Below are positions 1 to 12,643 of a stretch of 64,000 nt of DNA, piece by piece. The number at the start of each line of letters is the position of its first letter. The stretch's first letter is position 1. Under the pieces are notes generated by a model. It saw only the letters and a list, made by a program, of their open reading frames with translations. It did not search any database and was not told the origin of the DNA. The position numbers and the translations under genes were made by a program. The stretch spans positions 1 through 64,000 of the forward strand of contig NMRB01000935.1 of NCBI GenBank assembly GCA_002633025.1, written 5' to 3'. The DNA comes from Notospermus geniculatus (lineage: Eukaryota; Nemertea; Pilidiophora; Heteronemertea; Lineidae).

Positions 1-261
1 ATGAACATCATCGGCCAAAAAAGATCCGTACTTGCTAAGATATCTGCAACGGCCAGTACCTTGAAATTGTGTGAGACAACAGAACTTCTGTCCCGCGTGA
101 AGTGAATCGTTAGGAATATCAGTAAGTTGCCAGTGAATCCGACCAAGAATGGAATCGGTGGGGAATATATAAAACACGCCCTAAATAAACTGATTTGGAA
201 GTCAGTGAAGTTCTCCTGGCCAGTTTTCATGGTGTTTTAATGCACCAACAAGTTAGGAGTA
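1..261. other. Gene-less left edge
   Basis: I see no open frame, RNA gene or repeat that I can support in this short stretch before the first minisatellite. Confidence 0.4.
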
Positions 262-264
262 TCC

Positions 265-775
265 GTTATCCTTGTATAGGCCCTAAAGATTATCCATTAT
301 TTGAGAGAACGATGTCTCACTGCGTGTAGGCTCATAACGATCACCCATTATCTAGAAGAGAACGATGTCTCACTCCTTGTAGGCTCCTAACGATCATCCG
401 TTATCCGAGAGAACGAGGTTTCACTCGTTTGTAGGCCCATAACGATCATCCGTTATTGGAGAGAACGATGTCTTACTCCTTGTAGCCCCTAACGATCATC
501 CGTTATCGGAGAGAATGATGTCTCACTCCTTGTAGGCCCCTAACGATCATCCATTATCTGAGAGACCGATGTTTCCCTCCTTGTAGGCCCATAACGATCA
601 TCCGAACGATGTCTCACTCCTTGTAGGCCCTAACGATCATCCGTTATCGGAGAGAACGATGTCTCATTCCTTGTAGACCCATAACGATAAACTGAGAAAA
701 CGATGTATCACTCCTTGTAAGCCCCTAACGATCATCCATTTTCTTTGAGAAGGATGTCACTCCTTATAGTGACAA
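265..775. repeat. Minisatellite, unit about 50 bp, roughly 10 copies
   Basis: Degenerate tandem copies of a unit that reads roughly AACGATCATCCGTTATCGGA followed by GAGAACGATGTCTCACTCC and TTGTAGGCCC. Copies differ by substitutions and short deletions, for example a truncated copy near 600 and another near 690. There is no unique spacer between units, so this is a satellite-type array and not a CRISPR array. No gene is associated with it. Confidence 0.9.
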
Positions 776-1369
776 TGGTCAATCAGATATCTTGTTCAGA
801 TGAGGCTGATATTCTCTTCACACAGCAAAAAGCACAAATTCGTCCACTTGGCTGAAGTGTCCATCGGCTGCAAATTCCACCATCTTTCCTCACCTACAAG
901 TGTCTTGCAGTAGCCTGCCACCTGTTTTAGGTAACATGCAAGTTCGACACGATGGATACGCTTTGTTGTACCAACCGTGTAGTTTGATAACTAGTCACAT
1001 CTCTCACCGTATCGTCATGATTTGCCTCCTTTCTTGTCGGACACACGGAGTAAAACTCGAGTCTCTATGCTTCGTATTGGTTGTGCTAATGAATGTGTGC
1101 TCTCTAACCACGGGCGTTAAATCAGAAATCAAATACAAATACCAAATCGCCGATATAAAAATAACGACACCGACCGCCTGATTCCTTGGGGTACATTCGA
1201 CCTAGGATTTGCCAATTGAGGAAAGTAACATCATGAGCCTGGTTTATTTGTTAGCAAATAAATCATTAGTTTACCATCACAGCGTACGCCCAAATGCCAA
1301 TGATACGGTGTACGATGGATGACCTCGCAGACATGAATCAGTGGTGTGCTGCATGAAACCATCTTTCGA
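776..1369. other. Gene-less stretch
   Basis: Only short uninterrupted frames are present, none with a recognisable domain or plausible splice structure. I see no clear repeat. Confidence 0.4.
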
Positions 1370-1610
1370 CCTCAGTGGGCAGCACACCATGCGAGGTGAG
1401 GGCGATATCACAAGCGATATATGATCGCCACCGCAGATCTTCTCGCCAGCTACCGCAGACTAGGCATCATCGGTTTTGGGATTATTTGACTATGGGCGAA
1501 CATCGCTGGCGAGAAGATTCCACGCATCGCTGTCCAGCGCACACCTACCTGGCGTCAACAGCCGATTTTGCTCGGTGGCGATCAGATCGCTTGTGATATC
1601 ACCTGATGTT
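1370..1610 (+). mobile_element. Dispersed fold-back repeat, family R1 copy 1
   Basis: The left arm (about 1402-1434, GCGATATCACAAGCGATA followed by TGATCGCCACCG) is complementary to the right arm (about 1573-1602). A second, inner inverted pair carries the word CTTCTCGCCAGC. The opening GGGCAGCACACCATGCGAGG recurs in related form at 16395 (+) and near 54632 (-), so this is a dispersed family. No coding capacity is visible, and it is probably a non-autonomous DNA transposon. Confidence 0.65.
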
Positions 1611-2567
1611 CTGCTGGCTATTATGGAAAGACCAAGAGAAAGGCTCAGAAGGCAATCAGCGGTTTCAGGTTTTCGTACACAACGACAGCACCTGACAGAC
1701 CTTCTTGTGTTGCAAGCAATAACAAACACTTGTGATCGCGAATTCCCCGTTGCATCGGCGCTACATCTTTATATTCAGGTGACAAAACTGCTTCCTATTT
1801 AAGATATTCATGACATACCGTGGCACTTTGAAGCTGCTCCGTTCCGTGCCCTTTTTCAACTGGTCATGTCTGAGCCCCAAATATTTTCGGCCAACAATCA
1901 CGGGCAATCAGCGGGAAAGAAGTACATGTAATGAAAGGCTATAGCTTTAGTAAGAATTCGCGTTGTCCTTGTTATTCCAGCGTCGGCCGCCATTGTTGTG
2001 GATGCAGTGTGTAAGACCGAATATGATTGGTTAATCATATTTAATTTTGCATCCCGAATTTTTCAAATTTCAAATTTCTTAATTCGAACCTCACATTTCA
2101 TGTCTCAAATTTCGAATGAGCCTTCTGGGGTTTCGTGTATTTCTCCCAAAAGAAATTCACACAAGAAAACATTTCATGCATACTCATCAGTGAAATCGAT
2201 TTGAGTCATTTACGCCAAGTTGGTTTTACAACTTTTACTGTTGAACAATTTTTCCCGTGACGTCAGTTTTCTTGCATGCAAAGTCGGTTCGGCTGTTTAT
2301 CCATTCTTCCATAATTGCTTGGTGTACCCTGAAGATTTCATACAGTGGCTCAGAACAACAGCTGACAATCACACGTTGGTGATTTACATAGCGTTATTGC
2401 TTGCGACTGAAGAACCCGGATGACTTTCAACTCCCCATCACATTTTCTGTCTGCGTGACCTATAGTCATGAAGTTATTAAAAGTTATAAACCCTTTAATT
2501 GCCAAGGCCATTTTATTTACGATGTAACGTTACTTGTACAAAAAACTTGAAGGGGATATGAAACACT
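1611..2567. other. Gene-less stretch
   Basis: No recognisable coding sequence, RNA gene or strong repeat. The short open frames look like chance. Confidence 0.4.
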
Positions 2568-2826
2568 TTAAAGGCGTTCGACGTCCAAGTTGTAAACAAA
2601 CCAGTTTGTTTACAAACAGTGGTCGGCAAACTAGTTTTATTCCTTCGTGAAGGTGGCACCACCAGTAGCGCCCCGTGATCGTTAGACTGGTGCCCGGTCC
2701 AATGCAACTCACTCACGATATTCACGTCAGTACATATCACCGACAATAGGTGGCAGCACCGCAGGCGTCGCGTGGATAGAGAACCAGTGAGTGAGTGTTT
2801 ACAACTTGGACGTCCAGCTCCTTTAA
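2568..2826. mobile_element. Fold-back element ending at a single N
   Basis: The left arm TTTAAAGGCGTTCGACGTCC and following bases (from 2568) is the inverse complement of the right arm ending at 2826, with about 28 bp of pairing around GACGTCCAAGTTGTAAAC. The right arm stops exactly at the ambiguous base 2827, so the contig may have broken inside or at the hairpin. No coding capacity is seen. Confidence 0.6.
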
Positions 2827-2970
2827 NACTATGCTCTTATCTGAAAACATTAGAGCTCTGCCTGCAGTTTTTTCAATGTTTGCTGAACAACTAGGTCTTG
2901 GTTCTTTGAAGTACGTATCAGGCTAGTATGTTTCGGACCCTCCTGAGTCAAAGACTTCTATTTACACTCT

Positions 2971-3234
2971 CCTAACACACTGAATCCAAGATACAGAATA
3001 GCACAAAATTGACACACAAAATGATAATAAGCAAGAAGTCAATCTCCAGAATTCACGAATTTTCGACCGCAACCGGGGTCTTTTTTTAAGTGGAACTTTA
3101 CAATCTGAAACTCTAGAAAAGAGTCTTTTCTAGGGTTTCAGATTGTAAAGTTCCACTTGAAAAAGACCTCGGTTGGGGTCGAAAATTCGTGAATTCTGGA
3201 GATTGACTTCTTGCTTATTATCCTAACACACTGA
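2971..3234. mobile_element. About 200-bp near-perfect fold-back flanked by a 13-bp direct repeat
   Basis: Positions 3023-3222 form a long hairpin whose ends read GATAATAAGCAAGAAGTCAA and its complement. The arms are about 90 bp and nearly perfect. The sequence CCTAACACACTGA occurs at 2971-2983 and again at 3222-3234. This could be a target-site duplication of a larger insertion or a local duplication. The element is non-coding. Confidence 0.7.
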
Positions 3235-4672
3235 AAATTCCGTAAAGAAGTCCAATTCAGAGGGGCTTTAACACTTAGGCGAATGCCTGTTAACAGACGT
3301 AAGAGTAGCCTATCAATTGTCTATATGATTAAACACAAGGGCATTGCGGTCGTCAAATCAGCCGACGGAGGCAAACTCACCAATAACCTAACCTAATCAA
3401 AGAGAATGACTCGTCCGTTCCCTTTCATTACTTGGTTTCGCTAGCTAAATATCAATACATGACATTTGACTCGCGGGACATTTCTCCGCAGTGTGACTAT
3501 TGCATTTAGCTGTCGCAATAATGCCTTGTAATCTAAGCAATTCGATTACATCATCGACCGAGTAAATTGCCTCCAGATTCTGTAAACAAATTGCATGGTG
3601 GACGTAAAAGGTTCACCTGTGTCCGTCTGGGCGTCTTTTTTTCCGAGGTGTCCCTGGATTGAGTTGACTCTCAGTGGGCAATTCACCATTGTTGGTTTCC
3701 CTACGGGTGAGTTTTCTCGGGGAAGTTGGCTCACAATGGGCAATTCAGGTCAGTTTTAATGTGGATTTCCAGTTATATTGTCTAACGCTCTCAGACGAAC
3801 TGTTTTCAAAAACATTGCCGCGATAAAGAAAAAGTCATTCGAAGGAATTTTTCAATTTAGAGACTTGTTACCGTAATCGAACCAAAAATGACGTCAATCA
3901 TTCGTGCAGTAGCTTGGAAAACGCTCATAATTGTTAAACAATACTACAAAAATAATGCTTTTTCGCGAGACTTCGGGCTACAAAATCATTTTTATCGTGG
4001 AGAGAACGTGAGTGTGACAGTCAGCGCTCTCATTCATCGCAGTCTTGAAAGTTGCAGTAGGCATTCATGATGCTTGACGGTACTGAACTGACGTCTCATG
4101 CGTGAAGTTTATACGGTATATCTAAAGTGCATTGTAGTGACGTCACACCAATGGGCCGTGTTGTCAATTAGAAGAATTGGAAGCAAGCTACAAACGCAGC
4201 GACGCAGAAGAAAATTAGTTTATGTCAATTTCGCCACTTCAGCGAAATGATGAAGAAAACGGTATTGGCCGCAATGCCAAAAGTAATAAGACAGTGATTT
4301 TCAAGCCACGCCAAGTTACATCCTGCTTGATTGAAAGCATCGTGATGGATCACCGACATCACAAAAACAACTCGGTTCTAACTTCTCCATGCCAGTGGCA
4401 TCGGCCGCGATGGAAGCGAAAATCTTTCTGGGACGAAAAGAAAGCGAGCGGCTGATCATACACCGCTGAGATCGAATCTCGCTTGATTAGCCGCGCCGTG
4501 GATTGAGTTGCAAATAAGCGAAACTCCGATACACCGTGAGCGGTCTTGTCAGCTCGGTGTCCATCAGCTTGCCGAGGAAATGAAGTCACGTTTGTCGGTT
4601 AATCAGTCCTTAGATCATTGACCATTCCTTAGAAACGTTAATAGACTTACAGATTACATAAGAATATAGGCC
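3235..4672. other. Gene-less stretch with a fragment related to the 56.7-kb element
   Basis: No gene is supported. The stretch around 3680-3750 contains the words GGGCAATTCACCATTGTTGG and GTTGGCTCACAATGGGCAAT. These are shared with the fold-back element at 56690-56862, so a degraded relative of that family is likely here. Confidence 0.45.
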
Positions 4673-4830
4673 GTCAGAGTGGACTGAGTGGACAGTGGGA
4701 ACATCTACACCTGTCACCTCTGAAGTTCCGGGTTCGATCGCCAATCGGACGTATCCTCAGTGTGATAGAATGAGTGATTCCCTTTGACATCGCAAGTTTT
4801 CTCGGTTACTCCAGTTTCCTCCTACATTTA
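4673..4830 (+). mobile_element. tRNA-derived SINE, family S1 copy 1
   Basis: It starts GTCAGAGTGGACTGAGTGG (A-box-like), followed about 45 bp later by the B-box-like GGGTTCGATCGCC. The tail contains the word ACTCCAGTTTCCTCCTAC, typical of many tRNA-derived SINEs. Related copies lie at 5320 (+), about 15598 (-) and about 29000 (-). It has no intact cloverleaf, so it is not called as a tRNA gene. Confidence 0.7.
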
Positions 4831-5319
4831 TTCGCCAATATTGTTTATAGAGCTGATGCTGATCAACATCTTTCACACTGTAATATACAACGTTGAGTAG
4901 AAGAAATTGACAAATTAGTTGAGTGATGTCGACGAATACACAACAGGTGTCATAGACTGAACAACAAATTTGAGATGAGAAAATTAGTAGTTAACATTAA
5001 GAAAGATAACTATTGATAATTAAGTTGTGAATTCTTATCATTTTTGAACGTTTAAGCCGAAAAGTTTGCGGAGGAAAATACTTATTGACAGCGTGTTTAC
5101 TAAATGTGTATCAATCCCAGAAATGATCGCCATTCAATATCGGCCCATTTGCCTTTATCAGCAATGAAATGTATTACTTACAGCACCTGTTTCTTTCACT
5201 ATTTCATCTTGTCATTTCCAGCAGGTTTTTTCAGTGATACACATGCTTACACTTGCCACAACACTGTAGTCTCGTTAATTTGTTGGTAAACAAACCACAA
5301 GCCCTCAATCAGCAGAATT
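4831..5319. other. Gene-less AT-rich spacer
   Basis: This spacer lies between two SINE copies. I see no coding or structural feature. Confidence 0.4.
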
Positions 5320-5415
5320 GTCAGAGTGGTGTAGTGGCAACATCGACGCCTGCCACTTGTGAGGTTCAGGGGTTCGATCTCGATCGGGTCCGATATGTTC
5401 TTCAGATTATGTGAT
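5320..5415 (+). mobile_element. tRNA-derived SINE, family S1 copy 2 (short)
   Basis: GTCAGAGTGGTGTAGTGGCA is followed by CATCGACGCCTGCCAC and the B-box-like GGGGTTCGATC. It matches the S1 copies at 4673, 15598(-) and 29000(-), and it lacks most of the 3' part. Confidence 0.7.
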
Positions 5416-5422
5416 AAAGAGG

Positions 5423-5530
5423 GCGTAGCTTAGAAAGACGTTGGGTGGCGCTGCTGTCGTAACGCGATCTGGAGGCTCTGATCATCTGTACGACTGCAGC
5501 GCCGCCCAACGTCTTTCTTAACTTCGCATC
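5423..5530. mobile_element. Fold-back/MITE, about 108 bp
   Basis: The arms contain TTAGAAAGACGTTGGGTGGC and, inverted, the matching sequence around 5490-5520 (about 36 bp, few mismatches), with a roughly 35-bp loop. It has no coding capacity. Confidence 0.7.
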
Positions 5531-6932
5531 TCAACGGTTGGAGTTTGTGGCTTTCAACGGCTTCACTTTGTAACGTCTTAATTTGGGGATAAACAACTCA
5601 CAGGCAAGTGTATTGACTTACATCGGGCAGCACTAGTTACCAAGTCTATAATTATTATGATTTGTTGGTATTTTTTGACGAAGCGGAAGAATTCAGAATC
5701 TTGAACCGGTAGTGCGGAGCCCGGTACTTAAATTTCAAATTATCACTAAATGTTAGAAGCCGGCCGGAGCTCCACAAAATTATAAAAAGTGAGCATGACA
5801 GTAAAGTGAATGATGCTTATACTTTAGACAAGGAGAAATTTCACGATGTTGTTTGAAACGAATTTTGACAGTTTGGAAGTTAGTTATCAAATGGGAAACT
5901 CAATTAGACTGAATGGTAATTATCACGTAAACTGACAGTCAATCGATACGGGAGCTCGACCATTAGAAAGAAAAATCATCAAAATAATTGGCAAAAGTAC
6001 ATTTTCTTGACGTTGAATGAAATTAACAAAACGGGACAGTAAAAGAATTTCAATATGAAAAAGTGGTTGAGATTAGCATAGACCCTCAAAAGAATCCCTC
6101 GCTTATTCTTTTCATAATCGTTTATGAAGCAGACGAACAATACATTTGACAGACCAAGTCCGTCGGAGGGAATTTAATTGTTTCTATAATCTCATTCTCC
6201 TGTTTATATTGCCGGATATTATCGTTGGATTGTGTCTGGCATTGTTTAGACCAAATACTCCGCAGACGTTTTGCAGTATTGCCTTTTACGAGGAGGATTC
6301 TACATGATGGGCAGATTTTTTCCAATCGAGTTGGCTCCGTTGCCCAATCGATCACTCCTCACTATGCATGAGAATGCATAAAGTTAACAAATTTTTTATG
6401 TTGTTTTTTCAAGCAGAAACTCGTTTCCGTTTTTCGGATGTTTGTGTAGTGGTTGATCTATCTTTGATTCTGGTTGGTTTTATGTCATTTATTGAGTAGA
6501 TTGCATAATGCGAGATCCGTTAGAGGACAGATTTTTAACCTTGGCGGTCATTTGCGGTGACCAGGAAACCACAAAACCCACGATTAAGTCGTCCATCAAA
6601 GCTGTCTGGCCGTCGACTGCATGCCAGAGAATGCTAACACGAATGTGGTGTGACAGACTGGCGTGCATGGGCAGCGCATTTTGTATTACATCTTTTTGTC
6701 GCCCTGGGCCTAAACATCAGTACGCCTAGGACTTGAAAACAATAAAAAACAGACCAAAATAGACTCGTTCGGGACCGAAATAAACGCGGAGAGCAAAATA
6801 GACGCCGGTGTGTTACCTAGGAGAAAATCCTTTTGGGACGGAAGTCTTCTGAGTACAAAAGCCATGCATTGTCAATGGTTATGGTGAGGATTACGACATA
6901 ATCCTTCACAAGGGTTTGATACACTAGGACAG
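5531..6932. other. Gene-less stretch
   Basis: No gene, RNA or repeat that I can support. The open frames are short and unlike any known family. Confidence 0.4.
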
Positions 6933-7008
6933 TGGGTGATTTCAAAGTTGGTTTTAACACCGGTTTAGCATTGTAAAACCGGTATTAAAACCAACTTTGA
7001 AATTACCC
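6933..7008. mobile_element. Short hairpin element
   Basis: The arms carry GATTTCAAAGTTGGTTTTAA and its complement, about 34 bp with two mismatches, around an 8-bp loop. It may be a minimal MITE or an inverted duplication. Confidence 0.65.
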
Positions 7009-10000
7009 AATGACACCGAGACTGCGGCAGGTTTTAGGTAGGGGACGAACTGGGACCAAAATAAATGTCGTTACACGCCGCATACGGGTAGTCAGTCTGT
7101 CACTGACTTTAGGGTCATTGGCATGGATTCGATATCAGTCAGATGTAATGGGTGACGTAATTGTCTGTTAAAAGTGGTTTTCTGATCACTGCACTGACAA
7201 GGCAAAACAAGTGCAAAGACCTCTACTCCAAGTGGAGTAGATATTTACCTCTCAAGCTTGAGAACGTGTTCAGACGAATGTGAACAATATCCAATCACGG
7301 AAGAATGGCCCGATCAGGTCGAGCCCTCGATATTGCAACCGATCTATTTTCTCACAACATGATCGATGCCCGGATAATCCCAGCCATGATCAGCGATTAG
7401 AGACGAATTAATCAGGTCTTAAATCTGGACGATAATTGGTAATGTCAAATCAATTGGATTTGTTCTGATCGGTCGATATTGGGTCCAAGACCTCTGCTTG
7501 CTTCGATTGGTAAGATATCATCCATGAAAAACTTGCACAAACAGCAACAGGCGGATACGTTTTATCGATATACCGTACTTTCACTTCAAGAAGGCCACTC
7601 GGCAATATTCGAGCTCAGCCCACGTGTTGTAAATATGTATTGGGATCATTGTGCCAAATGGACCAATGACATGCAGGTTTTAGGAAATGCCTAGTGTTGA
7701 TCAGGAGCTCTGAAGTCCTGTCTCCCATTGCCAGTTTCCCATTAGTTAAAAGTTCCAAGTGATTAGTGTACAGTACTAAATCCTGCTTGTGAAAGCGTCA
7801 GCTGTGACGGCCAATCGGTTGCGTTGTCTTCAGTCGTAGGCTTGATCGTTTTAATTAGTAGGCGTTCGTGCTTCACGGTAATGGACGTCTTAGAGGAGAA
7901 ACTATCGTCCACGCACTGTTTGCTTCTGGGGTCATTCTGCAAACGTTTGGTGGGAAATATCACATTTTCGGAACTGATCAGTTGTTCTAAATGATTATCT
8001 TGGGCTTGGGCCCATGACAGCGATTTTCCGCCCTTGCCGACTGGTTTTCACAAGCATCATGTTCATCCTCGACGGTTTTCCTGAGGGAGTCCACTATGAA
8101 CAAGTTCAAATTGACCGAGTGAAGTTGTGCCAAACGTTGATTTATAGAATTCTCAACATCTTGCCTTCTCCCACTCGTTCGTACATTTCAACTTTAGTCT
8201 TTCATTGATAATTCTGATGTGCAGGCTATTTTCTTGAAATTGTTTCAACTTGCTGCGTCGTTAGGAAAATGAACCGTACGTATATGTTCACCAAATGTAC
8301 CGCTGGTAACAGCTGCCGTTGTCGACGAGAAATTTCGTATGCAAGGCAAGTCGATTTTGTATTTTGAGATGCAGACAGTCTCTCTCGCTCGGATTAATGC
8401 CCGTATGTGGTTCTACCTTTTGTTGGCTCTCATATTTTCTTCTTTAAAGTGCGGATTGGTCATCTGAGTAGAAAAACAGCAACAGGAATAAAATCGACGC
8501 TTTTAGTGGTGACTATTGGGCGGAAATGGCTGACAAAGAAGCCTAATGTGTATTGATCGTCGATACCATGCCTCTCGGTCATTGTATAGCTATTTGATCC
8601 CTTCGACAGTTCCCGAGATCCCCCGATGCGAAATCAATGTCAGATTCGAATTTCGACGATATGGCAAACGATCTGTTGTAAATCTTAAAAGCCGAGGAAA
8701 TACTCGCAGTGTGGTCGGCGTATCGATTCGCGATTAATCAGCGCTGGGGTTCTATGACAGATTTTTCTTTCAACCGCCGCATACCATTTTTTTGGGACGA
8801 GGGGGTTGTTGGGTCGAGGACGAGGAAGCGGGGAACGGACGTTGACCATGTTGACGATGTGAGGTATGATTATGTTGACTTGGAATGACTGCCGCGTGTT
8901 AATCTCTTCAAATCACTTTTGGTCAAAAATATGCTAACAAAAATTTGTAGGAATTTTCGATAGTAGTGGCCGAAAGGGGTCATCTACACGACCCACCCAA
9001 CTTTGAATTGGCCTGGCATACTTACCCACCGCTAATTTCGCTGCAGACAAGCAGATTCATGAATACCAAGGGGCACCCTGCCTAGAAATACTACTGTCCC
9101 AAAATCCCGGGGAGGGGTCGACCACTGGCCCATGGACCAATCCTCTTCCTGTCCTCACACGACTCAATTTGTGGTCAGATCTGACGGACTTACTGAGTTC
9201 GCCATTTGACGTCATGCGAAGTAAACGTGTTTCCAAAAAAGCTGATACGGTACATGCTTATCATTCGAACTACATAAGTGACCGGCGGCGTATGGCGCTA
9301 TGGTCATATGCACGTTCAGAAGAAACGATCTTATCATTGTGTCAGCTGCAAAAAACATCGATTTTGCGCTTATGGTAGAAATTATCTCTGTCCGAGTCTG
9401 CTCGACGCCGTCGCCTATCAGAATGCAGGTTTGCGTACGGTACATTAAGTACAAAAGGACGGCTTTGCTGGACACTTGTACTGTGTCACTCAGCATCTCA
9501 GAAAACTAGTGGAGGCCATTTTTAATTGAATTGATCCTCCGGCGCTGACCAAAATGTAAGATATGAACCATCGGGTGACGGTGAGTTTGTGTCAACTGAC
9601 CTTGGCATAAGAATGCTTCATTTTCCACAGAAGATATATCGAATCATCGTATGAATTATGAATCACTTTCCTTTGTCAAAAAGCCGTTATCTTGAGCAGA
9701 ATTCGATTCCACTTATCGGCTATAAGGATGGATATCTCTGTAGCAAAAGTCCACTTGTTTATAACCGATTACTGCGTCAGTCAACACTGGAAGACCGCTC
9801 TATTGTTGGCTCAGAGGAACGGTGTTGGCATTGCGTTTGGATCAGAGAATGAATCGTAACGAATTCAAACCTCGTGGGTCCCGTGAAGATTTTAATGCCG
9901 TATGAAGTGACGTTTATTTCATCATAAATTTCGGTTTTCTTTTGAAATCGCTTGCGTGGAGGCACTGGATGACTCCATCGCGATCACTGGTGTCGATTAT

Positions 10001-11847
10001 AACGCAGATTTTATGGAACCGTTCTTATAGAAAGTGCATTAAAACTTCTGAAATGGTTGTTTTGGGGATGGGTAACAGTACACGACCCGACCTTGCAACC
10101 AGAGATGAGAAAGGATGGGAATACACGCCGTTTATTTTCATCACTTCGTTTGTTTATGCGTGAAAGAGGAATTGATAATGAAGATCTAATCGTTTTCTTG
10201 TACTTTATCATTAGGCATGTCCCGCTCTTGCACTCCAGCACTCCTGCATCACTGCACGCGTTCGCTGTGATCGAGCAGGCTGCAATTTAACCTGGCGGTG
10301 CTTGTGTTTATGGCACCCTAAGGGCAAATATTTGCTTCATAGCAACCCTCGGGCTAGAGACCGCCGTCGAAAAAAAACCCGGAAAAAGCATGGAATTCAG
10401 GTTGACTATCTTCGCTCATGAGCATTGCTCTCAGTTTGTACACGCCAATGCTTCCAGGGTTTTCGCCACATCGGTTGGCGAAATTTCCTTCGCTTCGCCA
10501 TTTCGCTTGCAGTGTGCGCGCGGCCTTAGAAAATCAAACAACTGCGAAACGGGTACAAGAACGAAGTAGTATACAACCGAATTTTCATTGTCACGACAGG
10601 TGGCGCCCGTACCTCGCACTGACCAGTCACCGCGCGATCAAAGCATCATGGGAATTTTTGGGACTATTTGTTGCATTTTCAAGATGGCGGTCGATTCCCC
10701 CGTTCATGTCCATGTCGGGGTCATAACCCAAATATCATCCTTTTCTTCTCAACAATGTCATATCTATGACAATTTCTCATCAGAAATGAAATATCAGTCA
10801 ATTATTTGCAAAGTTTGCAAGCAATAAGCCTCATATCGCTATTTTCGTAGGAATTACGTTCGTGGCGCAGTAGATCACGTGATTACCCAGTTCAAGTTGT
10901 GATTTGGCTCGCGTATTTAGAAACTAACAAATTTTGGTGTGATTGCGCCGCGCGCGGACACGGGTTGGTGCGTGCATACCGAGCGCCGCCTAGCGCCGAC
11001 CTGTGAGACACAATGACCGAATTTTCCATGGCACCCTTCCTTGTTGGGGTGCTCCCATGTGACAAAACACGTCACCTCGGGATGTGGCGTTTTGTGACAA
11101 GCGGCGGTGAGGTTACACTGTGTCACTCTCACAGAAATTGAAAGCTCTCCTCATCAAAGTGCAGCTCGGCTCGTTAAAGAGGGATTTTTCCGACTTGTGC
11201 AAATCTACGCCGTCATCTCTGCTTCATCCCATGATGAATGAACCTTCACAATGCTGTGTTTCTTTACTGACTTTATCCCGGATCGTTGTAATCCCCAGTG
11301 CATGTGTGCCTTTAATGCACCATTCAGTGCATAAGCGACACAGAGATGTTCACGAAAAGATCCCGTCATGTGCGAGATCTCGCTTCACTGACAAACCGTT
11401 GAGAACGTCACATTTCGAATAAAAGAGAACGTGACGGCAGCATCGCGTGCAAGATAATAGTTATTATTTATCAGGAGCAGACGGGCTTCGTGTGGCAAGC
11501 TGCAATTTACACCAAACGTTATCGCTGAAATTGGCACGTTCTCGGCGGAATAATCCGGTAAAAATCTATGCAAATCGATTGATTTGAAATTCACTTATAG
11601 GTCACTGCGGTCAGCGTTGCGTAAAACGGTGCCAGGTTACCATTGTTATGTTGTCTAACGTATCGGATTTTCGACGATTTGTGGACAGCTGGTGGACGGA
11701 TGTCGCTTAATTCATCGGTTTTTGTGCGTATTTAGCGTCTGAATGTATAATGAAATTGTTTTCATTACAACCTTTTTCGTGTTAATTATCCAGGCGTAGA
11801 AAGAGAAAAATGGTGACAGATGAAGCATTCCGGCGCAAAAATCCAAA
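7009..11847. other. Long gene-less stretch
   Basis: I found no convincing exon with flanking splice sites, no RNA gene and no clear repeat here. All open frames are under about 105 codons, overlap each other on both strands and match no family I recognise. Regulatory or non-coding RNA content cannot be judged from sequence alone. Confidence 0.4.
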
Positions 11848-12642
11848 CGAATTAGGACAGGTTTTGACAACTCGTAGGCTTGTGATGAAACGGAGGGTTG
11901 CACGACAGACGATAAACAATGATTAACAAAGAATGATGTAATACGTCCTGGTCACGATTGCCGACATATCATGATCTCATCCACTCAATAAACAACAGTG
12001 GTTTTATCCAATTTGACAACAATGTCATAAATATTCATTCCTGTCTTCGTATTTTCAATTTAAAACTCTCGGTTGTCGTTACAATGCATAAACAATGGAA
12101 GCGGAATAAAAATGTACGCAACTGCACCAAAAGATTATCCTACAAGTCTATCGTGGTGGGCCGTTTCGAGCCCGAAACTGAAGCCGTTGACAGTATATCA
12201 ATCTACTACACTACTAGAACAAAGCTAGATCATCTTTACCCGAGGGAGGAATAAGTCTTGCTTGGTTTCGCTCGTTTCGATGTAACCGGCCTCGTACGCA
12301 AAGACCGTCTCGACCGCGTCAAAACGAAAGTTGTTCAGAATGCAAGGGCTGTGTTTAAATTGGGATGCCTATTATGAAAAAAGCTAGTTTTCGGTGCGCC
12401 TCAGAGATGTCGCTCCAATTGCCAGAATGTATTCAGTCTCGCGCAATCCTAATTTTTTGCCGACTGATATTCCCGGCGAGGTAGGTGGCTACTCAGATGC
12501 TGGTGATGTCAGCAGGTGGAATATATCGTGTTTCAGCCTAGTGCTTATGTATCTTCCTTAGTGCTATAGAACATGAAATAGAAACGGGTTTCTAAGGTGA
12601 AAGACATCGCTTCCTACCAGATTCGAATCAATCAATGAATCA
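11848..12642. repeat. 795-bp duplicated block, copy 1 (probable assembly duplication)
   Basis: The block is repeated at the same length at 12644-13438, with only a handful of substitutions (for example near 11900/12696 and 12072/12868). The two copies abut exactly at the ambiguous base 12643. That is the pattern expected when overlapping contig ends, or two haplotypes, are placed side by side without merging. A 98-codon open frame is present in both copies, but it has no recognisable domain. Confidence 0.85.
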
Positions 12643-12643
12643 N

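Noticed and set aside
265-775. Regular repeats that could suggest a CRISPR array
   Set aside because: Units are directly tandem, degenerate and without unique spacers; the genome is animal.
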